Shown here: in pieces, positions 9,569 to 18,044 of the stretch
Numbering within the stretch: the first letter of the stretch is position 1
Layout: the number at the start of each line of letters is the position of its first letter
Origin: Xanthomonas cassavae CFBP 4642
GTDB taxonomy: Bacteria > Pseudomonadota > Gammaproteobacteria > Xanthomonadales > Xanthomonadaceae
Length of the DNA: 64,000 bases
NCBI RefSeq assembly: GCF_000454545.1
Contig: NZ_CM002139.1
Location: 3,516,447-3,580,446 of the forward strand
Direction: 5' to 3'
Notes under the pieces: generated by a model
The model's database searches: none
What the model saw: only the letters and a program-made list of their open reading frames with translations
What the model was told of the DNA's origin: nothing
Translations under genes and position numbers: made by a program

Positions 9569-10258
9569 TCAACGCACTACGCGCAGCGGCGGCTTGCGTC
9601 CCTTGCGGCCACCCCTGCCACCACCGAACGGCGGCTGGCCACGCCAATAGCGGATCATCAACCAGCCGAACAGCATGCCGCCCAGATGCGCAAAATGCGC
9701 CACGCCCGGCTGCCAGCCGGTTGCGCCCAGGAACAATTCGATCGCACCGAACACGATGACGAACGTACGCGCCTTCATCGGGATAGGAGGGAACAGCAGC
9801 ATCACGCGCTGATTGGGGAATAGCATGCCGTAGGCCAGCAGCAGACCGAACACACCACCGGATGCGCCGACCACCGGCGCACCGCTCTGGGTAAACCAGG
9901 CCATCAGCAACTGGCACACACCGGCGCCGGCCACGCTCACCAGGTAATAGGTCAGAAAGCGCTTCTGGCCCCAGGTCTGCTCCAGCGGCGCACCGAACAT
10001 GAAAAGCGCCAGCATGTTGAAGAACAGATGATTGAAGCCACCATGCAGAAAGGCGTAGGTCAGCAACTGCCATGGCATGAAACTGGCGCCCGGCGAGAAC
10101 GCATCGAAGCCGTTGGACAGCGGCCACAGCATCAGCCATGACAGGACGCTATCGGATGGCAGCACGCCGGCACCCAGGTCGCCCACCGCCCATTGCAGCA
10201 GGAACAAGCCGATGTTGGCGATCAATAATGCTTTGGTGACGGGCGGCAATTGAGGCAT
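9569..10258 (-). CDS. Rhomboid family intramembrane serine protease
   Basis: A 229-residue integral membrane protein with about six hydrophobic segments. The catalytic serine lies in GASGG (S133) and the catalytic histidine in AHLGG (H191). The conserved HGGFNHLFFNM segment follows helix 1. The tail is basic and Gly-rich (PFGGGRGGRKGRK). It cleaves transmembrane substrates within the inner membrane; the substrate is unknown. I chose the ATG at 10258 because AAGGA lies seven bases upstream; an alternative ATG at 10285 has a poorer ribosome site. It is convergent with M13 copy 3. Confidence 0.92.
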   Translation of the reverse strand: MPQLPPVTKALLIANIGLFLLQWAVGDLGAGVLPSDSVLSWLMLWPLSNGFDAFSPGASFMPWQLLTYAFLHGGFNHLFFNMLALFMFGAPLEQTWGQKRFLTYYLVSVAGAGVCQLLMAWFTQSGAPVVGASGGVFGLLLAYGMLFPNQRVMLLFPPIPMKARTFVIVFGAIELFLGATGWQPGVAHFAHLGGMLFGWLMIRYWRGQPPFGGGRGGRKGRKPPLRVVR

Positions 10259-10298
10259 GGCGGCATCCTTCGGAATGCTGCCCATGATAATGGCAGGC

Positions 10299-10745
10299 TT
10301 ATGAAGGTCCCCACACGGCCGCATCCAACCGCTGCGCGGCCGTGGCACGTCGCACGCGCCCCTGCACCACCGGCACGCCTTCGGCACGCAGGCGCCGGCA
10401 TTGCTCGTCGTAGGCGGACGAGTCAGGCGCAAAGGCGATCCGGCCATCGCTACGCAGCACACGGTGCCACGGCAGCTGCGGGTCATCGTTGCCGCTGAGC
10501 ACACGCGCCACCAGCCGCGCACGGCCCGGCAGGCCGGCGCGCTGGGCGACTTCCCCGTAACCGGCGACCTCGCCCGCCGGAATCGCGTGGATCACCTCGA
10601 AGATGCGCAGCCGCGCCCGCTCGCCGGACAGTGCCTCCCCCTTGGAGGCGACCCGCCTGGCAGGGCTGGCAGGTGGAAGCGGCATTGAACGGCGAGATGT
10701 CGACATCGCGCAAGCATGCCAGCTGACGGGCATGGGTGTGCGCAT
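10299..10745 (-). CDS. Alkyltransferase-like protein (ATL, MGMT family)
   Basis: A small DNA-binding protein of the O6-methylguanine-DNA methyltransferase fold. The active-site motif PCHR reads PWHR (residues 92-95), so Trp replaces the acceptor Cys. This is the hallmark of alkyltransferase-like proteins, which bind O6-alkylguanine without repairing it and hand it to nucleotide-excision repair. The helix-turn-helix region (IPAGEVAGYGEVAQRAG) and the arginine-finger region are present. The start is uncertain: ATG 10745 has GGAAGG upstream, while ATG 10706 or 10685 would trim a non-conserved leader. It sits 40 bases upstream of the rhomboid gene on the same strand. Confidence 0.85.
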   Translation of the reverse strand: MRTPMPVSWHACAMSTSRRSMPLPPASPARRVASKGEALSGERARLRIFEVIHAIPAGEVAGYGEVAQRAGLPGRARLVARVLSGNDDPQLPWHRVLRSDGRIAFAPDSSAYDEQCRRLRAEGVPVVQGRVRRATAAQRLDAAVWGPS

Positions 10746-10796
10746 CAAAGCCTTCCAAGCGAAGGGAAGTGACAAGCCTCGCAAAGGAAAACTACG

Positions 10797-10824
10797 AGCC
10801 CCTCTCCCCCGGGAGAGGGACTTG
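10797..10824. repeat. Short palindrome between gor and the ATL gene
   Basis: CCCTCTCCCCCGGGAGAGGG is a GC-rich palindrome of the same CCCTCTCCCG/CGGGAGAGGG family seen at 63630-63873. It may act as a weak terminator of gor. Confidence 0.5.
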
Positions 10825-10848
10825 ATTCCGGCTACCGTCTACACCAAA

Positions 10849-12219
10849 TCAATGCATCAACATGATCTCTTCGGACGAGGTGGGATGGATTGCCACCGTC
10901 TCGTCGAAGTCGCGCTTGGTGGCACCCATTTTCACCGCTACCGCAAAACCTTGCAGCATCTCGTCGGCGCTTTCGCCCAGCAGGTGCATACCGACCACGC
11001 GCTCTTCGTCGCCCACGCAGACCAGCTTGAACAGGCTGCGCTGCGGCGCGTCGGCCAGTGCATGCAGCATTGGACGGAAATTACTGCGGTACACGCACAC
11101 CGCACCGGGGTAACGCGCACGCGCCTGCTCTTCAGTCAGGCCGACATGGCCGAGCGGCGGATGCGAAAACACCACGCTCGGCACGTTCTCGTAATCCATG
11201 CGCGCATCGGGTTGCTTGCCGAACAGCCGATCCATCAACTTGCGCCCTGCCGCGATCGCCACCGGCGTCAGGCCGACCTTGCCCGCCACATCGCCGATCG
11301 CGTGGATAGTGGGCACGTTGGTGGTCTGCGCATCGTCCACCAGTACCTCCCCCTTGCCGCCCACCCTCACGCCAACGGCCTCCAACCCCAGGCCTGCAGT
11401 ATTGCCGCGACGGCCCACGGCGAAGAACACCTTGTCGAACACGTCGTTGCCCTGCTCGCCGGGGTGCACTGGATGGCCATGCACACGCAAGCCGCCGTAC
11501 GCATCGCGTTCCAGGCCGGTGGTGGTGAACCCGAAGTGCAGGCGTACGCCCAGGTGGCGCAGATTGTCGGCCAGTTGCAGGGTGAGTTCGGCATCGAAGC
11601 GCTCCAGCAAGCGCTCGCCCTGCACGTAGAGATGCACACGACTACCCAGGGCCTGCAGCAGGCCGGCGATTTCCACCGCGATGTAACCACCGCCGATGAT
11701 CGCCACCTGCCTCGGTGCATCGCAGAGATTGAAGAAGTCGTCCGACACTTCGCCGTGTTCGGCGCCGTCCACGTCCGGGCGCACGGGATGCGCGCCGGTT
11801 GCAATCACGATGTGCTCGGCAGTCACTGCGATACCATCGCCGCCCATCACCGTATGGCGGTCCTGCAGGACACCGCGTTGCGGGATCAGCACCACGCCGT
11901 CTTCGTCGAGGCGGCGCCGATAACTGGCGTGGATGTTGGCGATATAGCCCTGCCGATGCGTGACCAGTTCCTGCCAGGCCAGTGTCGGCCGCGGCACGTC
12001 GAAGCCGAGTGCGCTGGCCAGTTCGATCTTGCCGGCTAGATCTGCCGCCAGCCACATGGCCTTTTTCGGCACGCATCCTAGATTGACGCAGGTGCCGCCC
12101 AAATCCCCCGGCTCCATGATCGCCACGCGTGCGCCATGCTTGGCAGCGCGAAATCCTGCGGCCAGGCCGCCGGAGCCGCCGCCCAGAACCAGCACGTCGT
12201 AGTCGTAACGTGCACTCAT
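10849..12219 (-). CDS. gor: Glutathione-disulfide reductase
   Basis: A 456-residue cytosolic flavoenzyme that reduces oxidised glutathione with NADPH. The FAD motif VLGGGSGGLAAGFRAA is followed by the redox-active disulfide in GGTCVNLGCVPKK. A second Rossmann motif (IIGGGYIAVEIAG) binds NADPH, GDVAG contacts FAD, and the C-terminal HPTSSEE carries the catalytic His-Glu pair. The length is normal. The start codon overlaps the stop of the upstream dehydrogenase as ATGA, so the two genes are probably translationally coupled. The original frame is open further upstream, but the motif position fixes this ATG. Confidence 0.95.
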   Translation of the reverse strand: MSARYDYDVLVLGGGSGGLAAGFRAAKHGARVAIMEPGDLGGTCVNLGCVPKKAMWLAADLAGKIELASALGFDVPRPTLAWQELVTHRQGYIANIHASYRRRLDEDGVVLIPQRGVLQDRHTVMGGDGIAVTAEHIVIATGAHPVRPDVDGAEHGEVSDDFFNLCDAPRQVAIIGGGYIAVEIAGLLQALGSRVHLYVQGERLLERFDAELTLQLADNLRHLGVRLHFGFTTTGLERDAYGGLRVHGHPVHPGEQGNDVFDKVFFAVGRRGNTAGLGLEAVGVRVGGKGEVLVDDAQTTNVPTIHAIGDVAGKVGLTPVAIAAGRKLMDRLFGKQPDARMDYENVPSVVFSHPPLGHVGLTEEQARARYPGAVCVYRSNFRPMLHALADAPQRSLFKLVCVGDEERVVGMHLLGESADEMLQGFAVAVKMGATKRDFDETVAIHPTSSEEIMLMH

Positions 12220-13466
12220 GCGTAGCGCTCCGCCCGGTAGGGATGCGGGTCCAGCGCAGGTGCGCGGCCCGTGATCAGGTCGGCCATCAATTGTCCACTT
12301 GCAGTACTCATGCTGATTCCGAGCATGCCATGTCCGGCTGCGAGCCAGACGTGAGGACGGCCCGGTAGTGCGCCCAGCACCGGCACGTCGTCCCAGGTCA
12401 TCGGCCGCCACCCATACCAACGCTCGATCACCGCCGGCCCGCGGGGTGCATGCAGATACTCGGCCGCCGCACGCTCCAGCGCTGCCAGGCGGGCGGGATT
12501 GAGCTGCGTGTTGCGACCGGAAAATTCCATCGTGCTGCCGATCCGCAAGCGGTCGCGCCAGGGCACCACGAACACCCAGCGATCCTTCAGCACCACCGGG
12601 CGACGCGGCATCAGGGGCGGCGCGCTGTAGGTGATCGAATAGCCCTTGCCGGCCTGCACCGGCAAACGCAGGCCGAGCTGTGCCGCCAGCAACGGCGACC
12701 ACGGCCCGGTGGCGATCACCACCTCGCGTGCGTGCAGCGTGCCATGTGCGGTCCGCACGCAGACCGCCGAGGGCTCGGCAACCACCGCCTCCACGCGACA
12801 GTGCTCATCGAGTTGCGCACCTTGCGCGCGCAATACCCTGGCCAGTTCGGCGGTATAGCGCTCCGGGCGCAGATGCGCGTCGCCAGGAAAGTGGATCGCA
12901 CCGGCAACACCCTCGCGGAACGCCGGATCCTGCCGCGTGTACTCGGCGCCTTCGATCACCTGCGCCTGGATTCCCCACTGCGCCAGCAGCGCGCATTCGT
13001 CGCGGTAGGTCGCAAAGCGGCGCGCATCGCCGAACACATAATCCAGCCCGTCGGTACGGAACTCGCACTCCAATGCATAGCGCGCCACCCAGTCGTCCAG
13101 ACGCTGGCGCGCATCGTGCAGCAAGGCCGCACGCGCCTGTGCACTGGACTGCCAGTCGCGTGCATTGCACCGCCGCGCAAACCGCAGCAGCCAGTGCCAC
13201 AGCGCCGGGTCCAGACGCGGCGGGATGTACAGCGGCGCATCCGGCGTCAGCATCCATTTCAGCGCCTGCGCGATCATGCCCGGTGCCGCCAACGGCGGCG
13301 CATGGCTGGGCGTGATGGTGCCGCAGTTGCCATGCGAGGTGGCAGCGCCCAACGCGCCGGCATCGACAACACGCACCTGCCGGCCCGCCTCGAGCAACGC
13401 CAACGCCGTGGCCAGCCCGATCGCGCCGGCGCCGATCACCACAACGTCCTCGCGCCCGCGAGCCAT
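12216..13466 (-). CDS. FAD-dependent D-amino acid dehydrogenase (DadA-like)
   Basis: A 416-residue DAO-fold flavoprotein. The N-terminal motif VVVIGAGAIGLATALALLEAG binds FAD, and SHGNCGTITPSHAPPLAAPG matches the conserved DadA signature. The C-terminus has the GWRPMTWDDVPVLG and AAGHGMLGISMS blocks. It would oxidise D-amino acids, or a related amine such as a D-hydroxyproline, and pass electrons to the respiratory chain. The exact substrate cannot be told. It is upstream of gor with a 4-base ATGA overlap. Confidence 0.88.
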   Translation of the reverse strand: MARGREDVVVIGAGAIGLATALALLEAGRQVRVVDAGALGAATSHGNCGTITPSHAPPLAAPGMIAQALKWMLTPDAPLYIPPRLDPALWHWLLRFARRCNARDWQSSAQARAALLHDARQRLDDWVARYALECEFRTDGLDYVFGDARRFATYRDECALLAQWGIQAQVIEGAEYTRQDPAFREGVAGAIHFPGDAHLRPERYTAELARVLRAQGAQLDEHCRVEAVVAEPSAVCVRTAHGTLHAREVVIATGPWSPLLAAQLGLRLPVQAGKGYSITYSAPPLMPRRPVVLKDRWVFVVPWRDRLRIGSTMEFSGRNTQLNPARLAALERAAAEYLHAPRGPAVIERWYGWRPMTWDDVPVLGALPGRPHVWLAAGHGMLGISMSTASGQLMADLITGRAPALDPHPYRAERYA

Positions 13467-13472
13467 TGTGCG

Positions 13473-14717
13473 CTAGTGGCCGCGCGCGTTGCCGCGCCGC
13501 ATCGGCGGAACCCGCAGATAGGTTGCGCTGCGCCACACCCATTCCACCGGCCCGAAGCGGAACCAATGCAACCACGCCTGGCTTGCCACCACCTGCAGGG
13601 CGAACAGCCCCACCGCGAACGGCAGCTGCCACACGCGCGGCAGCTGTTCGAAATAGCCCAGCCCGTAGCCGTAGAAGATCCAGGTGCACAGCAGCGACTG
13701 CAACAGATAGTTGCTCAGGGCCATGCGCCCGGCAGGCGCCAGCCAGGCCAGATGCGATGCAAAACGGATCACCCACGCTGCGTAGCCCAGACTCATCAAC
13801 GGCCCCGCAATCAGCGCCAATGCGAATGCCGAAGACACGCGCATGCCCAGGTCCGCCGGGTCCATCCACGGCGCCAGTGTGTAACTCAGCAGCATCACGC
13901 CCAATCCAAGCGGCAGGGCGCCGTAGCGCAACGCGCGGAACAGACGCGGAAAACGGTCGGGCGCGGCGATCGCACCACTGCGCACGAACCAGCCGCCCAG
14001 CAGAAACATGCCAAGCATGGCCGGGCCGTTGATGCTGAGCCCGCTCAGTGCCTGGCGCAGGTCGTGCCAGCGCTGCGCGGTGGCCTGCAGATAACTGCCG
14101 CTGCCGAATGCGGCACGTTGCGCCTGCACATTGACCACGCTCTGCTGCGCCACATCTGCCATGGCGGCCTTCCACTCCACCGCCGATGCTGGGTCGGTCT
14201 GCACCATCGCACCGACGAGACCGGACACCAGGACCAGCGCGGGCGCGCAGGCGTAGACCAGCGCGGCCAGCCAGGGCAATGCCACCGTCGGCGCACCGCG
14301 CGCGCCCAGCAGCACAATCGCCAGCAACGCATAGGTCACCAGGATGTCGCCGGACCACAGCAGCAGCGCATGGGCAAGGCCGATCACCAGCAAGCCGGCG
14401 GTGCGGCGCAGATACATCGCGTAGAAGCCGCGCCCGGCCTGTTCGGCACGCTGCGCCATCACCGCAAAGCCCATGCCGAACAACAGCGAGAACAAGGTGT
14501 AGAACTTGCCCTGCACGAAGATGTAGACCAGCGCATCGGCCATGCGGTCGGCGCCATGCCAGTGCGGCTCCACGCCACTGATGGCAAGATCGAGCGGACC
14601 GACGAAGGCTTCGATATTCATCAGCAGGATGCCAAGCAGCGCAAAGCCGCGCAGCACATCCAGTACGGCGATGCGCTCGTGCAAGGCGATGGGTAACAGC
14701 AGGTCGCGTGGCGTCAT
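13473..14717 (-). CDS. DUF418 domain membrane protein
   Basis: A 414-residue polytopic membrane protein. The N-terminal block RIAVLDVLRGFALLGILLMN is typical of the DUF418/acyltransferase-3-like family. The C-terminal half holds the DUF418 region (GRMALSNYLLQSLLCTWIFYG and GPVEWVWRSATY). There are about ten hydrophobic helices. The function is unknown; related proteins are annotated as putative transporters. It lies only six bases upstream of the dadA-like gene on the same strand, so it may be co-transcribed with dadA-like and gor. Confidence 0.88.
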   Translation of the reverse strand: MTPRDLLLPIALHERIAVLDVLRGFALLGILLMNIEAFVGPLDLAISGVEPHWHGADRMADALVYIFVQGKFYTLFSLLFGMGFAVMAQRAEQAGRGFYAMYLRRTAGLLVIGLAHALLLWSGDILVTYALLAIVLLGARGAPTVALPWLAALVYACAPALVLVSGLVGAMVQTDPASAVEWKAAMADVAQQSVVNVQAQRAAFGSGSYLQATAQRWHDLRQALSGLSINGPAMLGMFLLGGWFVRSGAIAAPDRFPRLFRALRYGALPLGLGVMLLSYTLAPWMDPADLGMRVSSAFALALIAGPLMSLGYAAWVIRFASHLAWLAPAGRMALSNYLLQSLLCTWIFYGYGLGYFEQLPRVWQLPFAVGLFALQVVASQAWLHWFRFGPVEWVWRSATYLRVPPMRRGNARGH

Positions 14718-15085
14718 CGCAGCTCAGACATTCGGACACAAGGTGGCGCCGCGCACAATGCAAACGGCCCGCCAGTTGGCGGGCCGTCGGAACCATGGCT
14801 GTGACCGGCGACGGTCAACCAGGCATGACGCAGCGGATGGCAAGCACCCGCCACACCGGGACGCCTGCGTGCAACCGTGGTGCAGGCGACACCAGATCAG
14901 CTGCCGTCCCACGAGTGGCTGCGCAAGCGGACTGTTCGCGGTGTTTGAGGTTGCTGACAAAACGTAGCGAGCGGTCGGCAGGTGGGTGTGGGCGGCGCAC
15001 AGGAACCGGCGTGGACACGGCATTGCCGATTCCGCGCATCGGCCGCGCCCGCCGGGCGGCGGCGCAGCCGTCTTGGTCGCCGCTG
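14718..15085. other. Intergenic region between DUF418 gene and slyD
   Basis: About 370 bases without a supportable gene. It holds the slyD terminator hairpin at 14765-14786. Short open frames on both strands have poor codon use and no ribosome sites. I see no RNA gene. Confidence 0.5.
14765..14786 (-). terminator. Terminator-like hairpin downstream of slyD
   Basis: A perfect 9-bp stem CGGCCCGCC-AGTT-GGCGGGCCG is followed by TTT when read on the minus strand. It lies about 300 bases after slyD and just before the DUF418 start, so it separates the two transcripts. Confidence 0.55.
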
Positions 15086-15565
15086 TTAGTGGTGATGCCC
15101 GCCGTCGCCATGGACATGCCCGTGGTCGCGCTCTTCCTGCGAAGCTTCGCGCACTTCGATGATCTCCACGTCGAAGTGCAGGTCCTTGCCGGCCATCGGG
15201 TGATTGAGGTCGACATCGACCACGCTCATGCCGACCTTCTGCACGGTGACCGCACGCGGGCCGAAGTTGGTCTGCAGCACCACCTGCGTACCCGGCACCA
15301 GCTTGGTGGCACCGAAGTGCTTCTTGGGCACGCGCTGGCTCAGGCCTTGGCGGTATTCGCCGTAGGCCTCGGTGGCCTTGACGTCGACGCCGAAGCTTTC
15401 GCCGGCTTCCTTGTCCATCATGGCCGCTTCCAGGCCGGGAATGATGTTGCCATGGCCGATCAGGATCGCCAACGGATCGCGTTCCTTGGAGCTCTCGATC
15501 GGCTCCTGGCCGATCTCCGAAACGGTGTAGTGGAAGCGGACGACGCTGTCTTTTTCGATCTTCAT
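15086..15565 (-). CDS. slyD: FKBP-type peptidyl-prolyl isomerase SlyD
   Basis: A 159-residue cytosolic prolyl isomerase and metallochaperone. The split FKBP domain starts MKIEKDSVVRFHYTV and contains the ILIGHGNIIPGLEAAM block. The insert-in-flap chaperone domain (about residues 70-125) interrupts it. The tail is His-rich (HGHVHGDGGHHH) for metal binding, though shorter than in E. coli. The length is close to the family norm for this lineage. It is transcribed alone. Confidence 0.93.
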   Translation of the reverse strand: MKIEKDSVVRFHYTVSEIGQEPIESSKERDPLAILIGHGNIIPGLEAAMMDKEAGESFGVDVKATEAYGEYRQGLSQRVPKKHFGATKLVPGTQVVLQTNFGPRAVTVQKVGMSVVDVDLNHPMAGKDLHFDVEIIEVREASQEERDHGHVHGDGGHHH

Positions 15566-15675
15566 GCGTAGCTCTGAATGAGGCTGCCCGGTGGCAGAGG
15601 GTGGAGGACGGCTTGTCGGCCGCCGGGTGCGCCGCCATCATGGCGACCTTCCGAACCGCCCATTATCCCGGCTCC

Positions 15676-16218
15676 ATGCATAACACGCCAGTTTTCGCCG
15701 TCCGCGCGCACCGCGCGACGGCCTGTTTGCTGCTGGGCCTGCTCCTGCTGGGCGGCTGTTCGACCAAGCCCCCGGTACGCCGCCCGTCCGCCCCGCCACC
15801 TGCGGCGCGCGTGTGGCCGCAGGTGCCACCAGCCGACCCGGCCGCCGCCAACAACATCCTGATGCGTGCCCTTGGTCTGGTCGGCACCCCCTACCGGTAC
15901 GGCGGCAACACGCCCGACACCGGTTTCGACTGCAGCGGATTGGTCACGTATGTCTACAAAGATGTCCTGTCGCTGTCGCTGCCGCGCACTTCGCGCGAAC
16001 TGGCAGCCATCCAGGGCCCACGGATTTCACCAGAAAAACTGGCGACAGGCGACCTGGTGTTTTTCGGCACGGGCGGTAGCGTGACCCATGTCGGTATTTA
16101 TGTGGGAGAAGGCCGCTTCGTGCATGCCCCGACTACGGGCGGTACGGTCCGCTTGGATTTTCTCGACGGGGCTTACTGGCGTGACCATTATTCAGGCTCG
16201 AAGCGGGTTTTACACTGA
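15676..16218 (+). CDS. NlpC/P60 family cell-wall hydrolase, lipoprotein
   Basis: A 180-residue predicted outer-membrane lipoprotein that cleaves peptide cross-links or stems of peptidoglycan. The ATG at 15676 gives a basic n-region, a leucine-rich core and the lipobox LGGC (C28). The NlpC/P60 domain has the catalytic Cys in FDCSGLV (C86), His in THVG (H138) and the third polar residue at H150 (FVHAP). Earlier in-frame ATGs (15601, 15640) would bury the signal peptide. It is followed after 109 bases by a second NlpC/P60 gene on the same strand, which suggests duplication. Confidence 0.9.
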   Translation: MHNTPVFAVRAHRATACLLLGLLLLGGCSTKPPVRRPSAPPPAARVWPQVPPADPAAANNILMRALGLVGTPYRYGGNTPDTGFDCSGLVTYVYKDVLSLSLPRTSRELAAIQGPRISPEKLATGDLVFFGTGGSVTHVGIYVGEGRFVHAPTTGGTVRLDFLDGAYWRDHYSGSKRVLH

Positions 16219-16220
16219 AA

Positions 16221-16236
16221 TGTGATGTCAATCACA
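16221..16236. promoter_or_regulatory. CRP/Clp-type operator, perfect TGTGA-N6-TCACA
   Basis: The sequence TGTGATGTCAATCACA matches both CRP half-sites exactly with the required 6-base spacer. In Xanthomonas the CRP homologue Clp, which is inhibited by cyclic di-GMP, recognises this consensus. It sits three bases after the stop of the first NlpC gene and about 100 bases before the start of the second. It is therefore well placed to control the second gene. Binding itself is inferred. Confidence 0.75.
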
Positions 16237-16327
16237 AGTCATAAAACGGAAAGTTAACTTTTTTTGAACGTAACGATTCGTTCACCAGGGCATCATCCCG
16301 CATCGACAGCAGAATTGTGATTCCCGC

Positions 16328-17077
16328 GTGACGAACGACGAACAGACCAACCCTGGCGCCGCCCCGCTTCCGCTCCGGAAACCGCTCCGCCTGCTTTGCG
16401 CTACCGCTCTGTGGATTGCCGCACTGCCCGCTCTGGCGCAAACCGCCAATGGCGCCCCATCCGCTCCGCAGCCGACCACGCCCGACAGCGCCGTCGCCGC
16501 CGAGAAAGCCGCTACCCGCAGCCGCGCCGACGCCGCTGCCACCGCTACCCTGGCTGCACTGCTTCCGCACCTGGCTGCCAATGACGCCATTCCGCTGATG
16601 GACCGCTCGGCGATGTTCGCCGGCGACCTCAGCCGTCTGCTTGCCAATTACGACGTGTCGCAGAGCGCGGCCAACGCGGCCCAGAACGCCGTAGCCGACA
16701 GCCGCGTGCAGGTGATCCTGCAGCGCGCCATGGCTCTGTTGGGCACCCCATACGTCTGGGGCGGCGAATCCACCGAAGGCTTCGACTGCAGCGGCCTGGT
16801 GGGGTATGTGTTCAAGACCGCGCTCGGCATCGACCTGCCGCGTGTCTCGCGCGACATCGCCCGCGACGAATCGGCCGAACTGATCAAGGACCCCAATGCG
16901 CTGAAGGCTGGCGATCTGGTGTTCTTCGGCAAGCGCGGCCGCATCGATCACGTCGGCCTGGTGGTCGGCGACGGCAAGTTCCTGCATGCGCCAAGCCGCG
17001 GCAAGGACGTGCGCGTGGATTCGCTCGCCAGTGGCTACTGGAGCGAGAAGTTCATCCAGGCGCGCCGGGTGCTGTAA
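16328..17077 (+). CDS. NlpC/P60 family cell-wall hydrolase, secreted
   Basis: A 249-residue periplasmic or secreted peptidoglycan hydrolase. The start is GTG at 16328; no in-frame ATG exists until after the signal peptide. The signal sequence is cleaved near ALA-QT (residue 38). An Ala-rich linker precedes the NlpC/P60 domain, whose catalytic residues are C154 (FDCSGLV), H208 (IDHVG) and H220 (FLHAP). It resembles the preceding lipoprotein in the catalytic domain but not in the N-terminus. A perfect CRP/Clp-type site and an AAAGTTAACTTT palindrome (16250-16261) lie upstream. Confidence 0.9.
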   Translation: MTNDEQTNPGAAPLPLRKPLRLLCATALWIAALPALAQTANGAPSAPQPTTPDSAVAAEKAATRSRADAAATATLAALLPHLAANDAIPLMDRSAMFAGDLSRLLANYDVSQSAANAAQNAVADSRVQVILQRAMALLGTPYVWGGESTEGFDCSGLVGYVFKTALGIDLPRVSRDIARDESAELIKDPNALKAGDLVFFGKRGRIDHVGLVVGDGKFLHAPSRGKDVRVDSLASGYWSEKFIQARRVL

Positions 17078-17105
17078 CGTCCCGGGTAGTCTGCGTCGAT
17101 GACAA

Positions 17106-17137
17106 AAGGCCGCGGCATTTCCGCGGCCTTATTTTTA
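17106..17137 (+). terminator. Terminator of the second NlpC/P60 gene
   Basis: The stem AAGGCCGCGG-CATTT-CCGCGGCCTT is followed by ATTTTTA. It lies 29 bases after the stop. Confidence 0.85.
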
Positions 17138-17207
17138 TGCGTTGCGCAATGCAGGCATACACGACCGAGCCAGGTCCGGTCAGGAGGCGACCGCCGCGAT
17201 CAGCGAG

Positions 17208-18035
17208 CTACCGTTCCTGATTGTCCTGCTTGCGAAGACACAGCCAGGGAAAGTGCGGCTGTCGCCGCCTGAGCAGTCGCCCAAGTCGCGCCGCGGGCCG
17301 ACGCGGATCGAATAACCAGCGCACCTGGAACGGGTCGAAGATGGCGTAGGTGTGCTGGTGATACTGCTCGGCCAACGCCGGCACGCCCAGCCCGGTGAAA
17401 TAGCGCAGGCTGCGCGCGGCGCTTTCGGCGGCGCGTTGCCGGTCCGCATACAGGGGGCTGTCGAAAATATGCAGCTCGCCGTCATCGCGTAGTTGGGCCA
17501 GCAGGTGACGTACCAAGGCGGCCGGATCGTGGAAGTACTGGATGCAGGCCGGCACCACGATGACATCGAACACATCGCGCGGCAGTGCCACGGTCTGGAT
17601 ATCGGCGGCGACGAAACTGAGGCGTTGCTCGTGGCCGAACACGCGTGCGGCCTGGGCAAGTTCGGTGCGGTTGACGTCGATGCCGCAGACATCGCGTTGC
17701 AGCGCCTGTGCCAGCAGGTGCGACAGCCAGCCGTTGCCGCAGCCCAGTTCCAGAATGGCGCCCTCGCCCGCCCGCGTGCGCAGGTGTTGCACCAGCAACG
17801 CGCTGGACAGCGCGCGCACCTGCCATTCGAGGCTGGCGCCCAACCTGCCGCCAGGATGCGGCAGGCTGCGGACCTGGGCATCGGTATAGACCCGGCCTTC
17901 CTTGCGCCGCACCTGCAGGTAGCGGTCCTCGAACGGATCGGCGGCCAGGCTGCGCTGCACGAACACGCCCTCGACGCTCTCCAGTGCGGTCAATTGCGCC
18001 AGGCGCTCGCGCAGCACAGGAAATCCAACCGTCAT
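17208..18035 (-). CDS. Class I SAM-dependent methyltransferase
   Basis: A 275-residue cytosolic methyltransferase. Motif I, ILELGCGNGWLSHLLAQ (about residues 93-109), binds S-adenosylmethionine. It is followed by the acidic strand-2 residue (CGIDVN), a VAADIQ block and the motif IV region VFDVIVVPACIQYF. The substrate is unknown. It lies nine bases downstream of the dicarboxylate symporter gene on the same strand, so they are probably one operon. The C-terminus is Arg-rich. Confidence 0.85.
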   Translation of the reverse strand: MTVGFPVLRERLAQLTALESVEGVFVQRSLAADPFEDRYLQVRRKEGRVYTDAQVRSLPHPGGRLGASLEWQVRALSSALLVQHLRTRAGEGAILELGCGNGWLSHLLAQALQRDVCGIDVNRTELAQAARVFGHEQRLSFVAADIQTVALPRDVFDVIVVPACIQYFHDPAALVRHLLAQLRDDGELHIFDSPLYADRQRAAESAARSLRYFTGLGVPALAEQYHQHTYAIFDPFQVRWLFDPRRPAARLGRLLRRRQPHFPWLCLRKQDNQER

Positions 18036-18044
18036 CGGCCGCGC

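Noticed and set aside
12450..14696. 748-codon plus-strand open frame over the dadA-like and DUF418 genes
   Set aside because: It is Arg/Gln/His-rich and antisense to two clear genes. This is a usual artefact of high GC.
13473..14717. DUF418 protein as an acyltransferase
   Set aside because: The N-terminal LRGFALLGIL block recalls acyltransferase-3 proteins, but the catalytic His-containing motif is not seen and the C-terminal part is DUF418.
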